Shown here one piece after another: positions 44,649-53,498 of a stretch of DNA of 64,000 bases. Source of the stretch: Burkholderia ambifaria AMMD (GTDB lineage Bacteria; Pseudomonadota; Gammaproteobacteria; Burkholderiales; Burkholderiaceae); contig NC_008392.1 in assembly GCF_000203915.1 (NCBI RefSeq), positions 806,001 to 870,000 of the forward strand, in the 5' to 3' direction. Within the stretch, counting starts at the first letter, position 1; every line of letters starts with the position of its first letter. Position numbers and translations under genes: made by a program. Under the pieces are notes generated by a model. That model saw nothing but the letters and a program-made list of their open reading frames with translations. It did not search any database and was not told where the DNA came from.

Positions 44649-45131
44649 TCAATGGTCGGCGGTTTTGACCGGAGGGTAGTCGTTCCACATGTCGCGATGC
44701 AGCTTCCACTCGCCGGCCTGCTTCACAAACACGAGGATCTGCTTGCCGCGGATCTGGAGCTTTCCATCGTGGTCGCGCACGTCCGCATCCGACACCTCCG
44801 TCACCATCCGGTCGTCACCGTAGAACTCGTAATGGCTGAACGATACGGTGCCCGGTTTCGTTCCAGCATAGCCCTTGGTTAAGTACTCGGCGATCGCGCG
44901 GCCCCCGGTGACTTTGTCGCCTCCGGGCGGCAAGAGTGTGCCGTCGTCGGTGTAGAGGCGGCCTATCGCCTCGTAGTCTCCGCGCGCAAAAGCATTCGCC
45001 CATCGGGCGTTTTCGGCCTTGATGGCCGCTTCGGGCGGACGTGGCGCGCCACCGGCCGTGGCGGGCGTCGTGAATGCGAAAAAGGAGACGCAGGCTGCAA
45101 GAGCAGCGGTACAAAGACGGATCTGTTGCAT
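44649..45131 (-). CDS. Exported SnoaL/NTF2-like protein (YybH type)
   Basis: The protein has 160 residues. A signal peptide (MQQIRLCTAALAACVSFFAF, cleaved near ATAGG) precedes an NTF2-like cone fold (ARWANAFARGDYEAIGRLYTDD, GGRAIAEYL, ILVFVKQAGEWKLHRDMWNDYP). Members are often isomerase-like or of unknown function. The start at 45131 gives a clean signal peptide; an upstream ATG at 45212 does not. It follows a Tat-exported DJ-1-type protein gene on the same strand. Confidence 0.85.
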   Translation of the reverse strand: MQQIRLCTAALAACVSFFAFTTPATAGGAPRPPEAAIKAENARWANAFARGDYEAIGRLYTDDGTLLPPGGDKVTGGRAIAEYLTKGYAGTKPGTVSFSHYEFYGDDRMVTEVSDADVRDHDGKLQIRGKQILVFVKQAGEWKLHRDMWNDYPPVKTADH

Positions 45132-45252
45132 CGTGTGATTCCCGAACGGGCTTGAATTGAAAAGGCGGCGCCAAATGGGCCGGTGGAGCGGGCAGGTGGC
45201 CGCGGCCTTCATCGAGCACGGCCGTGGCCTGCACCTGTCGCGGACAAGCGTT

Positions 45253-46107
45253 TCAGCGAACGCCGGGGATTCGTGCGAGCCCCCTCGATGCGCCGGGCAG
45301 TTTCTTGTCGACCATCGCGATGATTTCCGGCCGTGCGTCTCTCGGATGACCGGAGTGGAACGGCGGCGCGGGATCGTATTCGATCGCGAGCTGCGTGAAT
45401 TCCGCGGCCTGTCGACCGCGCAGCTTCGCCGCCACGCGAAGCGCGAAGTCGATGCCCGCCGTCACGCCGCCGCCGCTCATGAACCGGCCGTTGTCGTCTT
45501 CGACGAAGCGCTCGGGAACGGGAATCGCGCCATATTCGGACAGCTTGTTGACGAAGGCCCAATGGCAGGCGCTTCGCTTGCCGTTGAGCACGCCGGTTGC
45601 GGCGAGCACGAGCGATCCGTTGCATACCGACGTAACGTGCTTGGCGCTCTCCGCCAGACGCCGGATCTGCGCCTGATACGCCGGCCGCATGGGCGCCGAC
45701 AAGTCGGACCCGCCGGGGACGAGGATCACGTCGGTCTGCTCGATATCGGCCAGTCGTTCTGTATTGCCATACACGACGCCAAATTCGAGCGTCACGTTGC
45801 CTCCGTCGAGGCTTGCGTAGCGAACGTTCGTATTAGGTAGCCGGTGGAAAATCTCGCTGGGGCCGGCGAAGTCGAGAAGCGTACCGCCGTCGTAATTGAC
45901 GATCAGAATGTTGAGCGGGGCATTCGGGGGAAGTAGCCCCTCGCTGTTTACCTGTGCGCCAACCGGTGTGGCGTGCGCGAGCAACGCGCCGCCGCCCAGG
46001 ACGGCGCCGAGCGTGGCGGCGCTTCCAAGCTTGAGCACATCGCGGCGCGAGCGACCTGCTCGGGTGAGTGGCTTTACGAAAGCATTGTTACCGCTACTGT
46101 CGGTCAA
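45253..46107 (-). CDS. Tat-exported DJ-1/PfpI-family protein (isonitrile hydratase-like)
   Basis: The protein has 284 residues. A twin-arginine signal (SRRDVLKLGSAATLG) precedes a DJ-1/PfpI domain with NILIVNYDGGTLLDFAGP and the nucleophile Cys in VTSVCNGSLVLAATGVL. This family includes isonitrile hydratase, but the substrate cannot be told. The start is set by AAGGAG followed eight bases later by TTG at 46107; a GTG further upstream would place the ribosome site inside the gene. It sits between an SDR gene and a SnoaL-like gene on the same strand. Confidence 0.87.
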   Translation of the reverse strand: MTDSSGNNAFVKPLTRAGRSRRDVLKLGSAATLGAVLGGGALLAHATPVGAQVNSEGLLPPNAPLNILIVNYDGGTLLDFAGPSEIFHRLPNTNVRYASLDGGNVTLEFGVVYGNTERLADIEQTDVILVPGGSDLSAPMRPAYQAQIRRLAESAKHVTSVCNGSLVLAATGVLNGKRSACHWAFVNKLSEYGAIPVPERFVEDDNGRFMSGGGVTAGIDFALRVAAKLRGRQAAEFTQLAIEYDPAPPFHSGHPRDARPEIIAMVDKKLPGASRGLARIPGVR

Positions 46108-46209
46108 GATGATTTCTCCTTGCACTTCGGCCGCTCGGCGAGTGCCACCGGGCTGGGCCGGATTGAATCACCGCCACGACGAACCGCGTGGCGGACGTGA
46201 ACCGCAGGC

Positions 46210-46956
46210 TCAGAGCTGCGACGCACCGCCATCGACGACCAGTTCGGTGCCGACGACGTAGGCGGATTCGTCGCTGGCGAGATAGAGCGCCGCGTAGGCA
46301 ATGTCCTCGGCCTTGCCCAGGTGGCCCACCGGAATCGTCGCGGCGAACTCGACCCGACGGTCGCGAACCCATTCGTCGGACATGCCCCACTTGGTGATCA
46401 GGGGCGTGTTCATCACGCCGGGCGCGATCGCGTTGAAGCGGATTTTCCGGTCGAGAAACTCGTAGGACCAGCTGCGGGCGAGCGATCGCACGGCGGCCTT
46501 CGCAGCGGCGGTCAACGAGATGCCGTGCTTGCCGGTCTGCGCAACGAATGATGTGTTGAGGATCACTGATGAACCTTCACGCAAGTACGGAAGCGCCGCT
46601 TGAAGCGTGAACACCACACCCTTGACGTTGACGTCCATGATCTCGTCGTAGAGTTTGTCGTCGATATCGTCGACCGCGGACGGGAAAGCCCAGCCGGCGT
46701 TGGCGAACACGACATCCAGCCCGCCGAATTGCTCATTTACGTTGGCGGCAATCGCGCGCATGTCCTGGATCGAACGCACGTCGCCCTTCAGAACGAGAGC
46801 ATGCTCGCCAAGCTCGGCCTTTACGCGCTCGAATACTGAATCGTCGCGACCCGTAACGGCTACTCGCGCGCCTTCCGCAATGAACAGCTTCGCGGTTGCA
46901 AGACCGATGCCGCTGGTTCCGCCCGTGATCAACGCGGACTTGTTCTTGAGCCTCAT
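46210..46956 (-). CDS. Short-chain dehydrogenase/reductase with Thr in place of the catalytic Tyr
   Basis: This 248-residue protein is a classical SDR: cofactor motif TGGTSGIGLATAKLF, NAGWAF, catalytic Ser region LNTSFVAQTG, and C-terminal SAYVVGTELVVDGGASQL. The YxxxK motif reads TAAAK here, so the catalytic Tyr is replaced by Thr while Lys is kept. The codon is ACC in the given sequence. Reduced or altered activity is expected. The ATG at 46956 follows GGAAG. It is the first of three same-strand genes (SDR, DJ-1-like, SnoaL-like). Confidence 0.9.
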   Translation of the reverse strand: MRLKNKSALITGGTSGIGLATAKLFIAEGARVAVTGRDDSVFERVKAELGEHALVLKGDVRSIQDMRAIAANVNEQFGGLDVVFANAGWAFPSAVDDIDDKLYDEIMDVNVKGVVFTLQAALPYLREGSSVILNTSFVAQTGKHGISLTAAAKAAVRSLARSWSYEFLDRKIRFNAIAPGVMNTPLITKWGMSDEWVRDRRVEFAATIPVGHLGKAEDIAYAALYLASDESAYVVGTELVVDGGASQL

Positions 46957-47347
46957 CTTCCATTCCTTTCCATGTCGTGAGTGATCCGGGCGAACGCTCG
47001 AAACGCGATCGCATTCATGCGCCTTTCCCGGCGTGATCTTTCGATATGAAGTATGGAATGTGACGCGCATGGCGCAAAGGTCGTATAACCCTCAAAAAGC
47101 GCCATGCAAGCCGTACGTCGGCCGGCGGCACGCGTCGTCCCGTGAGGCCGTTTCAGGCCGACGGTACCTGCCAATCTCGACAGGTTGTTCCGCCGTACCG
47201 CGCGCGCGATGATTTGCGTGCTCATTGCGAGCCTGCCCCGCTTGCGTTCCGTGCAATCAAGCCCCATTCCGATCCGCTGCGGCGCAACAGGGGGTGATCG
47301 GCTTGTTCGCAATGACGACCTTCCGCAGCGCGACGACGAGGCGAACC
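46957..47347. promoter_or_regulatory. Divergent region with an 8-bp inverted repeat
   Basis: These 391 bases separate the SDR and lipase genes. CATGGCGC (47068-47075) and GCGCCATG (47099-47106) form an inverted repeat upstream of the SDR gene, a possible operator. Upstream in-frame starts of the lipase (47225, 47312) fall here but have no ribosome site. Confidence 0.45.
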
Positions 47348-48388
47348 ATGACATCCAGCAGACTCGAGCAAATGCAGGCCAATCTCACGTTGGCCTATGT
47401 TCTTAACAACGCAGCAGTCGACGGAGTCGGGAGGGAACTCAAGCATCCGACTGCGTCGCAGGTCAAAAAGATCATCGTGGATCGCCTGAACCGATCGAAG
47501 ATGACGCGGAACGATCGGTTCGAAATTGCGTGGGGGCCGGCGATCGTATCGGATCCTAATGGCGAAGCTGCCAATGTGACCGTCGTCGTGCAATTGGCCG
47601 GTTCCGGCGAATATACAGTGGTGACGAGCGGCACCAATTTCACGTCCCCGCTTGATGTTCTGAGCGATTTTTCCTATGACACCCTCGAGCCATTCAGCGC
47701 GTATGTGCCGAACTGTCCGTCGGACGCACGCATATCGGCGGGTACGAACGGAGCGCTGTACCACGTACTGAAGACGCCCGATGAAAGTCATCAGACGCTC
47801 GTCCAATTCCTGAGCACCGTGCCACCGTCATCGATAGTCAACGTTGTCGGGCACAGCCTCGGAGGCGCGCTGGCGTCCGCGATCGTGTTGTACCTGAAGA
47901 ATCAGACCGGCTTGCAGTCTCTGACGTACCACTGCCAGACGTTTGCCGCGCCGACAGCAGGCAACGATGTGTTCGCCAGCTATTTCGACGAGCAGATGCG
48001 AGGCAATGCGGTACGCATATTCACGACGCGGGATATCGTGCCGATGGCATGGAATGCGGACAGCCTCCAGAAGGTGAAACACGTCTACAGCGACGTTCCC
48101 CCCCATGACACCCCTGACAACGTGAAGGTGGCTGTCGATATGGTCAGCATTGCGACAAAGTCGCTGAAGTACACCCAATGGGGAACGTCCGAACCATCAG
48201 GGCCCGTGGCGGCGGCGATGGAGTACCCGCTGAAGGCGGACGTCAATAAAGCCATTCTGGATTTCCAGGCGCAGGTTGGCTATCAGCATATCGACGGATA
48301 CATTGCCTGCCTGGGTATGGCCCGCAGCGACATTGATCTCCCCCCGCTGCCACAGGTCAACCCCAAGGTCGGTAAGACGCCCGTGTGA
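47348..48388 (+). CDS. Lipase class 3 family protein
   Basis: The protein has 346 residues with an alpha/beta-hydrolase core of the fungal-type class 3 lipases. The nucleophile is in VVGHSLGGALASAI, with a following Asp in FTTRDIVPMAW. No signal peptide or membrane segment is visible, so it is either cytosolic or exported by a leaderless system. The ATG at 47348 is chosen because GAGG lies at a suitable distance. It stands alone between a divergent SDR gene and a terminator. Confidence 0.85.
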   Translation: MTSSRLEQMQANLTLAYVLNNAAVDGVGRELKHPTASQVKKIIVDRLNRSKMTRNDRFEIAWGPAIVSDPNGEAANVTVVVQLAGSGEYTVVTSGTNFTSPLDVLSDFSYDTLEPFSAYVPNCPSDARISAGTNGALYHVLKTPDESHQTLVQFLSTVPPSSIVNVVGHSLGGALASAIVLYLKNQTGLQSLTYHCQTFAAPTAGNDVFASYFDEQMRGNAVRIFTTRDIVPMAWNADSLQKVKHVYSDVPPHDTPDNVKVAVDMVSIATKSLKYTQWGTSEPSGPVAAAMEYPLKADVNKAILDFQAQVGYQHIDGYIACLGMARSDIDLPPLPQVNPKVGKTPV

Positions 48389-48432
48389 AGCAGTACGAAG
48401 CAAAACCCATAAGAACACCGGCACGCAGTGTG

Positions 48433-48456
48433 AAAACCCGCTTCGGCGGGTTTTTT
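48433..48456 (+). terminator. Rho-independent terminator after the lipase gene
   Basis: The stem CCCGC-TTCG-GCGGG is flanked by AAAA and TTTTTT. It lies 45 bases after the lipase stop and can act in both directions. Confidence 0.85.
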
Positions 48457-48805
48457 CATGGCCGGTTTCTGCCGGGCCGTAATGGCCTGGGTTGCCGCCG
48501 TCGATACGTCGTGGGATCGACGCTTGGCAAAGATCAAGCGCACGTTGCGTTTTGCATTGTTCACTCTGGAAGTAACAGAACGTTCAATCGCCCGTCATTT
48601 ATCACCCGGTTGCGACTCAGTAGAGTGCTTTCCCATGTCGTCGGCCGGGGCTCCACAAACGGCACGCCGTTATGGCGCAGGCGTCGCAACGATGGCCGCA
48701 CGGTTCGGCGCCGGGCGCGCTCGAATCAACTGAAATCCGGGTGTGCGCGGCGCGCCGGACCGGACGCCGCCGCATTCTTTCCAGCCGATCCACAAGGAAA
48801 CGCTC
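48457..48805. other. Intergenic region, no gene recognised
   Basis: About 350 bases upstream of the aldo/keto reductase. A frame at 48458-48733 has no recognisable product. The promoter of the reductase must lie here. Confidence 0.4.
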
Positions 48806-49861
48806 ATGCAATACAAACAACTGGGCCGCACCGGCCTGTATGTCTCCGAGCTGTGTCTCGGCACGATGACGCTGGGCGGCAATGCCGATGCCGGCATGTG
48901 GGCGGCGATTGGCGCGGTCGGTCAGGACGACGCGACCCGATTGATCGCCCGCGCACTGGCCGCCGGCATCAACTTCATCGATACCGCCGATATTTACTCC
49001 TTTGGCCACGCCGAACGCCTCGTCGGACAAGCGCTCCGGGACCTCGGCGTCCCGCGCGGCGAGATCGTGCTGGCGACCAAGACGGCCGGCGTGATGGGAC
49101 CGAAGCCCAACGATCAGGGCGCGTCGCGCGGCCACATCATGGATTCGGTGCAGCGAAGCCTGGAACGGCTGCAGGTCGATCATATCGACCTTTACCAGAT
49201 CCACGCGAACGATTCCGTCACGCCGATCGAAGAGACGCTGCGGGCGCTCGACGATCTGACGCGCCAGGGGCTGGTGCGCTATGTCGGTGTCTCGAACTGG
49301 CGCGCAGGCAAGATCGGCAAGGCGCTCGGACTCAGCGAAGCGCTGCGCGCGACGCGCTTCGAGACGCTCCAGGCCTACTATTCGATCGCCGGACGCGACG
49401 TGGAGCGCGAACTGGTGCCGCTCGCGATCGAGGAGCGGATGGGGCTGCTCGTCTGGTCGCCGCTCGCCGGCGGTTTGCTGTCGGGGAAGTTTGGTCCGGG
49501 GGCGCCAACAGAAGAAGGTGCGCGGCGCAGCCATTTCGATTTTCCGCCGGTCGATCTTGACCGGGCGTGGCCGTGCGTCGCGGCGATGCGCGCCATCGCC
49601 GACGCGCGAGATGTGTCGGTCGCCCGGATCGCGCTCGCGTGGTTACTCGCCAAGCCGCATGTCACGAGCGTCATCATCGGTGCCAAGCGGGTCGAACAGC
49701 TCGAAGACAATCTCGGCGCGGTCGATGTCGTCCTGACCGACGACGAGCTGGCGCGTCTCGACGCCGTGAGTGCTTTGCCTCCGTGTTACCCGGGCTGGAT
49801 GATCGATCGTCAGGAGTCGGGCAGGCGGCCCAAGCCGTTCGCGCGCGTCGTGTCGAACTAG
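48806..49861 (+). CDS. Aldo/keto reductase
   Basis: The protein has 351 residues with the AKR barrel: LGRTGLYVSELCLGTMTLGG, catalytic Asp/Tyr in FIDTADIYSFGHAE, Lys in LATKTAG, the His region IDLYQIHANDSVTPIEETL, and the NADPH-binding SVIIGAKRVEQLEDNL. It is of the YajO/Tas-like group. AAGGAA precedes the ATG at 48806. The physiological carbonyl substrate is unknown. Confidence 0.94.
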   Translation: MQYKQLGRTGLYVSELCLGTMTLGGNADAGMWAAIGAVGQDDATRLIARALAAGINFIDTADIYSFGHAERLVGQALRDLGVPRGEIVLATKTAGVMGPKPNDQGASRGHIMDSVQRSLERLQVDHIDLYQIHANDSVTPIEETLRALDDLTRQGLVRYVGVSNWRAGKIGKALGLSEALRATRFETLQAYYSIAGRDVERELVPLAIEERMGLLVWSPLAGGLLSGKFGPGAPTEEGARRSHFDFPPVDLDRAWPCVAAMRAIADARDVSVARIALAWLLAKPHVTSVIIGAKRVEQLEDNLGAVDVVLTDDELARLDAVSALPPCYPGWMIDRQESGRRPKPFARVVSN

Positions 49862-49892
49862 GATCGGCGACGCCCCGGTCCATCCGCTCGCG

Positions 49893-49988
49893 TTAAAGCG
49901 ACGCACCGCCACACATGACGATCTGCTGCCCCGTAATCGCGCTCGCGTTCGCGCTCAACAGGAAGCCGGTCAGCGCGCCAACCGCTAG
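49893..49988 (-). pseudogene. 3' remnant of an SDR gene
   Basis: The minus-strand frame ending at 49893 encodes ALTGFLLSANASAITGQQIV followed by MCGGASL and a stop. This is the typical C-terminus of a short-chain dehydrogenase (the S/T-x-x-x-ITGQ and GG pattern). Only about 30 codons remain; further upstream the frame runs into the divergent helicase start and shows no SDR sequence. It is best read as the end of a deleted gene. Confidence 0.6.
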
Positions 49989-50016
49989 AATTGCGGTTTT
50001 AGCCCGGAACACGTCC

Positions 50017-51450
50017 ATGTCTTTTGCCTCGCTCGGCCTGATCGATCCCTTGCTGCGTAATCTGCAGGACCTCAATTACCAGACCCCTACGCCGGTGCAG
50101 GTCAAGGCGATTCCCGCTGTGCTCGGCGGCAAGGACGTGATGGCCGGCGCGCAGACCGGCACGGGCAAGACTGCGGGTTTCGCGCTGCCGCTGTTGCAGC
50201 GGCTCGTGCAGCAGGGCCCGGCGGTGTCCAGCAATCGCGCGCGGGTTCTGGTGCTGGTGCCGACGCGTGAGCTGGCCGAGCAGGTGCTGCAAAGCTTCGT
50301 CGCGTACGGCAAGGGCCTCGACTTGCGATTCCTGGCCGCCTATGGCGGCGTCAGCATCAACCCGCAGATGATGAAGTTGCGCAAAGGCGTCGACGTGCTC
50401 GTTGCGACGCCGGGCCGTCTGCTGGATCTCAACCGCCAGAATGCGGTGCAGTTCGATCAGGTCGAAACGCTGGTGCTGGACGAGGCCGACCGCATGCTCG
50501 ATCTGGGCTTCGCGCGCGAGCTCAATGCCGTCTTTGCCGCGCTGCCGGTTCAGCGCCAGACCCTGCTGTTCTCCGCGACGTTTACCGACGATATCCGTAC
50601 GATGGCGGCGAGCATTCTGCGCAGCCCGGTCAATATCAGCGTCAGCCCGCCCAATGTCACGGGGAGCAAGATCAAGCAATGGGTGGTGACGGTCGACAAG
50701 CGCAACAAGCCGGACCTCTTCATGCACCTGGTGGCCGAGAACAACTGGGATCACGCGCTGGTGTTCGTCAAGACCCGCAATGGCGTGGAGTATCTGGCGG
50801 CCATGCTGGACGAGGCCGGCTATGCGGTCGACACGATCCACGGCGACAAACCGCAACCGGCGCGGCTGCGTGCGCTCGAGCGCTTCAAGACGGGCGAAGT
50901 GCAGATGCTGGTCGCCACCGATGTGGCGGCGCGCGGGCTGGATATCGATGACTTGCCGCTGGTGATCAACGTCGATCTGCCGATCGTCGCGCAGGATTAC
51001 GTGCACCGGATCGGGCGTACCGGGCGCGCGGGCGCGAGCGGCGTGGCGGTGTCTCTCGTGTGTGCGGATGAAGCCCCGCAACTGGCCGCGATCGAGGCGC
51101 TGATCGGGCAGACGCTGCGCCGGGAAGAAGAGCCGGGGTTTGAAGCGGAACACCGCGTGCCGGAAACCAGTTCGACCGGGCAGATCATCAAGAAGCCTAA
51201 AAAGCCGAAGAAGCCCAAAGTGCCGCAAGGTGGGGCGGCGGCCACGCCGGTGGCCGGGAAAAAGCCGCAGCCGCAAGGCGGTGACGGCAAGCGCAAGGGT
51301 GGCGGAGCCGCGGGCAAGGGCGCAAGCGTGTTGAACGGTAGCCCGTTCAGCGTGCAAAAGCCGCGCGGCAAAGGCAAACCCGCTGGCAAGGCGGTTGCGG
51401 GCGCGCGCAAGCCGGCCGGGAAGCCTGCGGGTGGTCGCGGTAAACACTAA
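50017..51450 (+). CDS. rhlE: DEAD-box RNA helicase, RhlE type
   Basis: This 477-residue helicase has all DEAD-box motifs: the Q motif region TPTPVQ, AQTGTGKT, PTRELAEQ, TPGRLLD, DEAD, SAT, and ATDVAARGLD with HRIGRTGRAG. The tail of about 100 residues is Lys/Gly/Pro-rich (for example KKPKKPKKPKVPQGG) and probably binds RNA. It unwinds RNA in ribosome assembly or cold adaptation. The ATG at 50017 gives the family N-terminus MSFASLGL. Its upstream region contains the SDR remnant. Confidence 0.93.
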   Translation: MSFASLGLIDPLLRNLQDLNYQTPTPVQVKAIPAVLGGKDVMAGAQTGTGKTAGFALPLLQRLVQQGPAVSSNRARVLVLVPTRELAEQVLQSFVAYGKGLDLRFLAAYGGVSINPQMMKLRKGVDVLVATPGRLLDLNRQNAVQFDQVETLVLDEADRMLDLGFARELNAVFAALPVQRQTLLFSATFTDDIRTMAASILRSPVNISVSPPNVTGSKIKQWVVTVDKRNKPDLFMHLVAENNWDHALVFVKTRNGVEYLAAMLDEAGYAVDTIHGDKPQPARLRALERFKTGEVQMLVATDVAARGLDIDDLPLVINVDLPIVAQDYVHRIGRTGRAGASGVAVSLVCADEAPQLAAIEALIGQTLRREEEPGFEAEHRVPETSSTGQIIKKPKKPKKPKVPQGGAAATPVAGKKPQPQGGDGKRKGGGAAGKGASVLNGSPFSVQKPRGKGKPAGKAVAGARKPAGKPAGGRGKH

Positions 51451-51918
51451 CCACTAACGCTGATTCGTTAGGCGGCTTACGCAGGCCATAGAAAGGACGG
51501 GTGATTTGAGGTCCGCGGGCGGGTGGCGCGGCTTCGCCGCACCTCGGGTTGGCCGGCAAGGGCGCACTGAATCCGGGATCGCTTACAACTTGGCGGCCGA
51601 ACGGACGTTTAAACCGTGCAAGTCAAGACCTAATCTCTCAGTCAGCGTCAGATCAGGTCTGAGATTGCTCGGCCGTCACTTCATCAAGGGCCGTGATCGA
51701 CCCGAAGCGGTCAGTGGGAATTCTCAAAAGCGGACGCTGGTCAACCAGACACATCGTTTAACGCCGGACTGAGCCACGCCCCCCAACCTCGGCTCAGATG
51801 AGATGTTGGGCTTGCAAGGAGATCATTGCGGCGAATCCAAGCTGACCTGCGCGACTATTTGCTTCCGGGACGTCTGCGGTCGCCGATGGTTCATAGCAGC
51901 GCCGCTTGCCGATTGACG
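51451..51918. other. Intergenic region at the left edge of a lower-GC island
   Basis: There is no convincing gene in these 468 bases. Phrases such as GACCCGAAGCGGTCAGTGGG (51700-51719) recur in altered form near 52670, as in the degenerate intergenic repeats common in Burkholderia. A 15-base sequence at 51605-51619 is nearly repeated at 53384-53398. Confidence 0.4.
51605..51619 (+). repeat. Possible flanking direct repeat, left
   Basis: ACGTTTAAACCGTGC matches ACATTTAAACCATGC (53384-53398) at 13 of 15 positions in the same orientation. The pair brackets the lower-GC island. Chance is possible at this length. Confidence 0.3.
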
Positions 51919-52353
51919 TCATGTAGTCAGCCTCCGTATTTGCTGGCTGTTGCCGGCGGGCGAACCGCTTGCGTCGTCAGCCAGCTTGCCAACCTGGATG
52001 AATTGCACCATGAGGCACAGCACAAAGCAGAGAATCATGAGGCAACGTGTTGGCGAAAAAAACGCGCTGTTTCCTGGCACGACGAAGTTCACGGTGCCAA
52101 TTCTAGTATCGGCAACAACGCCTTGCGCAACAGTGGAGCGAGTGGTGGGCCCCTTCAATGACGCGGGAGTGCCCTGAATGAAGCGAGTGATCGCAAACGC
52201 GCCGACGAACGCACACGCCGCATGCAATTCGATCAACCAAGCGGGCTGCGGCTGTTCCGGTGTTGCGAGCACCAGATTCAACGTTGTCACAATGCCGGCA
52301 GAGACGGCGCTCGTTACGAACGCCAGCAACCATGATTTGAATCGGCGGTTCAT
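51919..52353 (-). CDS. Small predicted inner-membrane protein, function unknown
   Basis: The protein has 144 residues with three hydrophobic segments (about 7-28, 40-58 and 103-120). The first half (SWLLAFVTSAVSAGIVTTLN, then ACAFVGAFAITRF) is faintly like DUF2798-type two-helix proteins. AGCGGAAA lies before the ATG. It lies in a lower-GC island with no obvious partner. Confidence 0.5.
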   Translation of the reverse strand: MNRRFKSWLLAFVTSAVSAGIVTTLNLVLATPEQPQPAWLIELHAACAFVGAFAITRFIQGTPASLKGPTTRSTVAQGVVADTRIGTVNFVVPGNSAFFSPTRCLMILCFVLCLMVQFIQVGKLADDASGSPAGNSQQIRRLTT

Positions 52354-52740
52354 GAGTTTCCGCTTCGATGAGAAAAACGCTCGGCTCTTGTATCAGCAAG
52401 CAATGAAAATCGTAGAGCAATTCGCTGGATGCACAAAGAGTCCCTCGACCCCGCCCACTGTCCCGACGACGGACGTGAAAACCGCAATCATACCGGGCTA
52501 GATGGATCAACAGTATTCCGAGACGGAGTGTGGTGTTGTCAATAATCGACAAAAGCATTCAGCGCTGCGCTACAAGTCCGTCGATCACGATTGGAAAGTC
52601 GATGTCGAACGACCGCGTGTGGCCGAACTCGGCGGGCCGCCGCCCAGCGCACGCGACCGACGCAGATCGACCCACTGCGGTCAGTGGTATCGACCGATAG
52701 CCGTCGTTCATTCGCTTCTAAACATCTGTGCAGTCACCAT
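52354..52740. other. Intergenic region inside the lower-GC island
   Basis: No gene recognised. A sequence around 52668-52690 (GATCGACCCACTGCGGTCAG) resembles the one near 51698, suggesting degenerate copies of an intergenic repeat. Confidence 0.4.
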
Positions 52741-53289
52741 TTAGCTGCTTGTAATGCGTATCCCTTCGCTTCTTAAGCGCTGCAGAAACTGATTCCGTGC
52801 CACAGATGCGCTAGCCCAAACATCGACAAGATCCCCCTCCCAAAGAAGAAATGTGGCTCTTAGCGGTATGTAGATGTATGCGCTCATGCCGCAACGAAGC
52901 ACTGTGGCGCAACACGCAAGCACGTCATCTGCTTCGCTGGCCTCGAAGAGTTGGCCAAAGCCGTCCCACGGGTTTAGCTTGCCGGAGCATGTCGATTCCA
53001 TTTCCTCCAATAGTGAATTCTCAAGCTCCCCATACCTCGACCAATCCGTGACCTGGAGCAAACAGGTTCTCGGCGGTTCAAGATAGCTGCGAATGCCGTC
53101 GGCAATCACGGAAGCGGCCCCATCGTTTTTCGGCACTGCGAATTGCAAATACGATGTTTGGCCTAGTCCGGCCTTCCCGTACGGCGCTTCAATACATTCT
53201 TCGTTTTTCAGCCACGTCGAACAATCGGAAGGGGACAGCGATTTCATGTCGGTACCCGAGCATGTTGCGCAAGTAGGAGGTAGATCCAA
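52741..53289 (-). CDS. Hypothetical protein in the lower-GC island
   Basis: This 182-residue acidic protein has six or more Cys and no signal peptide or membrane segment. An internal ATG at 53247 (MKSLSPSDC) would give 168 residues. Composition and codon use differ from the neighbours (more A/T third positions), suggesting transfer. No family was recognised. It might be an immunity-like or phage-derived protein, but nothing in the sequence shows this. Confidence 0.5.
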   Translation of the reverse strand: MDLPPTCATCSGTDMKSLSPSDCSTWLKNEECIEAPYGKAGLGQTSYLQFAVPKNDGAASVIADGIRSYLEPPRTCLLQVTDWSRYGELENSLLEEMESTCSGKLNPWDGFGQLFEASEADDVLACCATVLRCGMSAYIYIPLRATFLLWEGDLVDVWASASVARNQFLQRLRSEGIRITSS

Positions 53290-53383
53290 TTGTCGACCAA
53301 TTAAGTGGTCGCGTCTAACGTCTGAAATTGGCCGAACCGAGTCAGACGACCTGACGCTGCCTGTTCGGTTAGTCCACCCTTAT

Positions 53384-53398
53384 ACATTTAAACCATGC
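53384..53398 (+). repeat. Possible flanking direct repeat, right
   Basis: Near-copy of 51605-51619 (13 of 15 bases), at the right edge of the lower-GC island. Confidence 0.3.
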
Positions 53399-53498
53399 GT
53401 CACGAGCGTCGGATCGCGGGCGTCACGGCGATGCGTCCGCTTTTCATGGCGGCTCGGCGCGAACATTCCGGTGCTGTCCGCCGGCGCTTCGCCGCCCG

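Noticed and set aside
52178..52501. A plus-strand frame antisense to the small membrane protein
   Set aside because: No hydrophobic or family pattern; the minus strand has a ribosome site and membrane segments.
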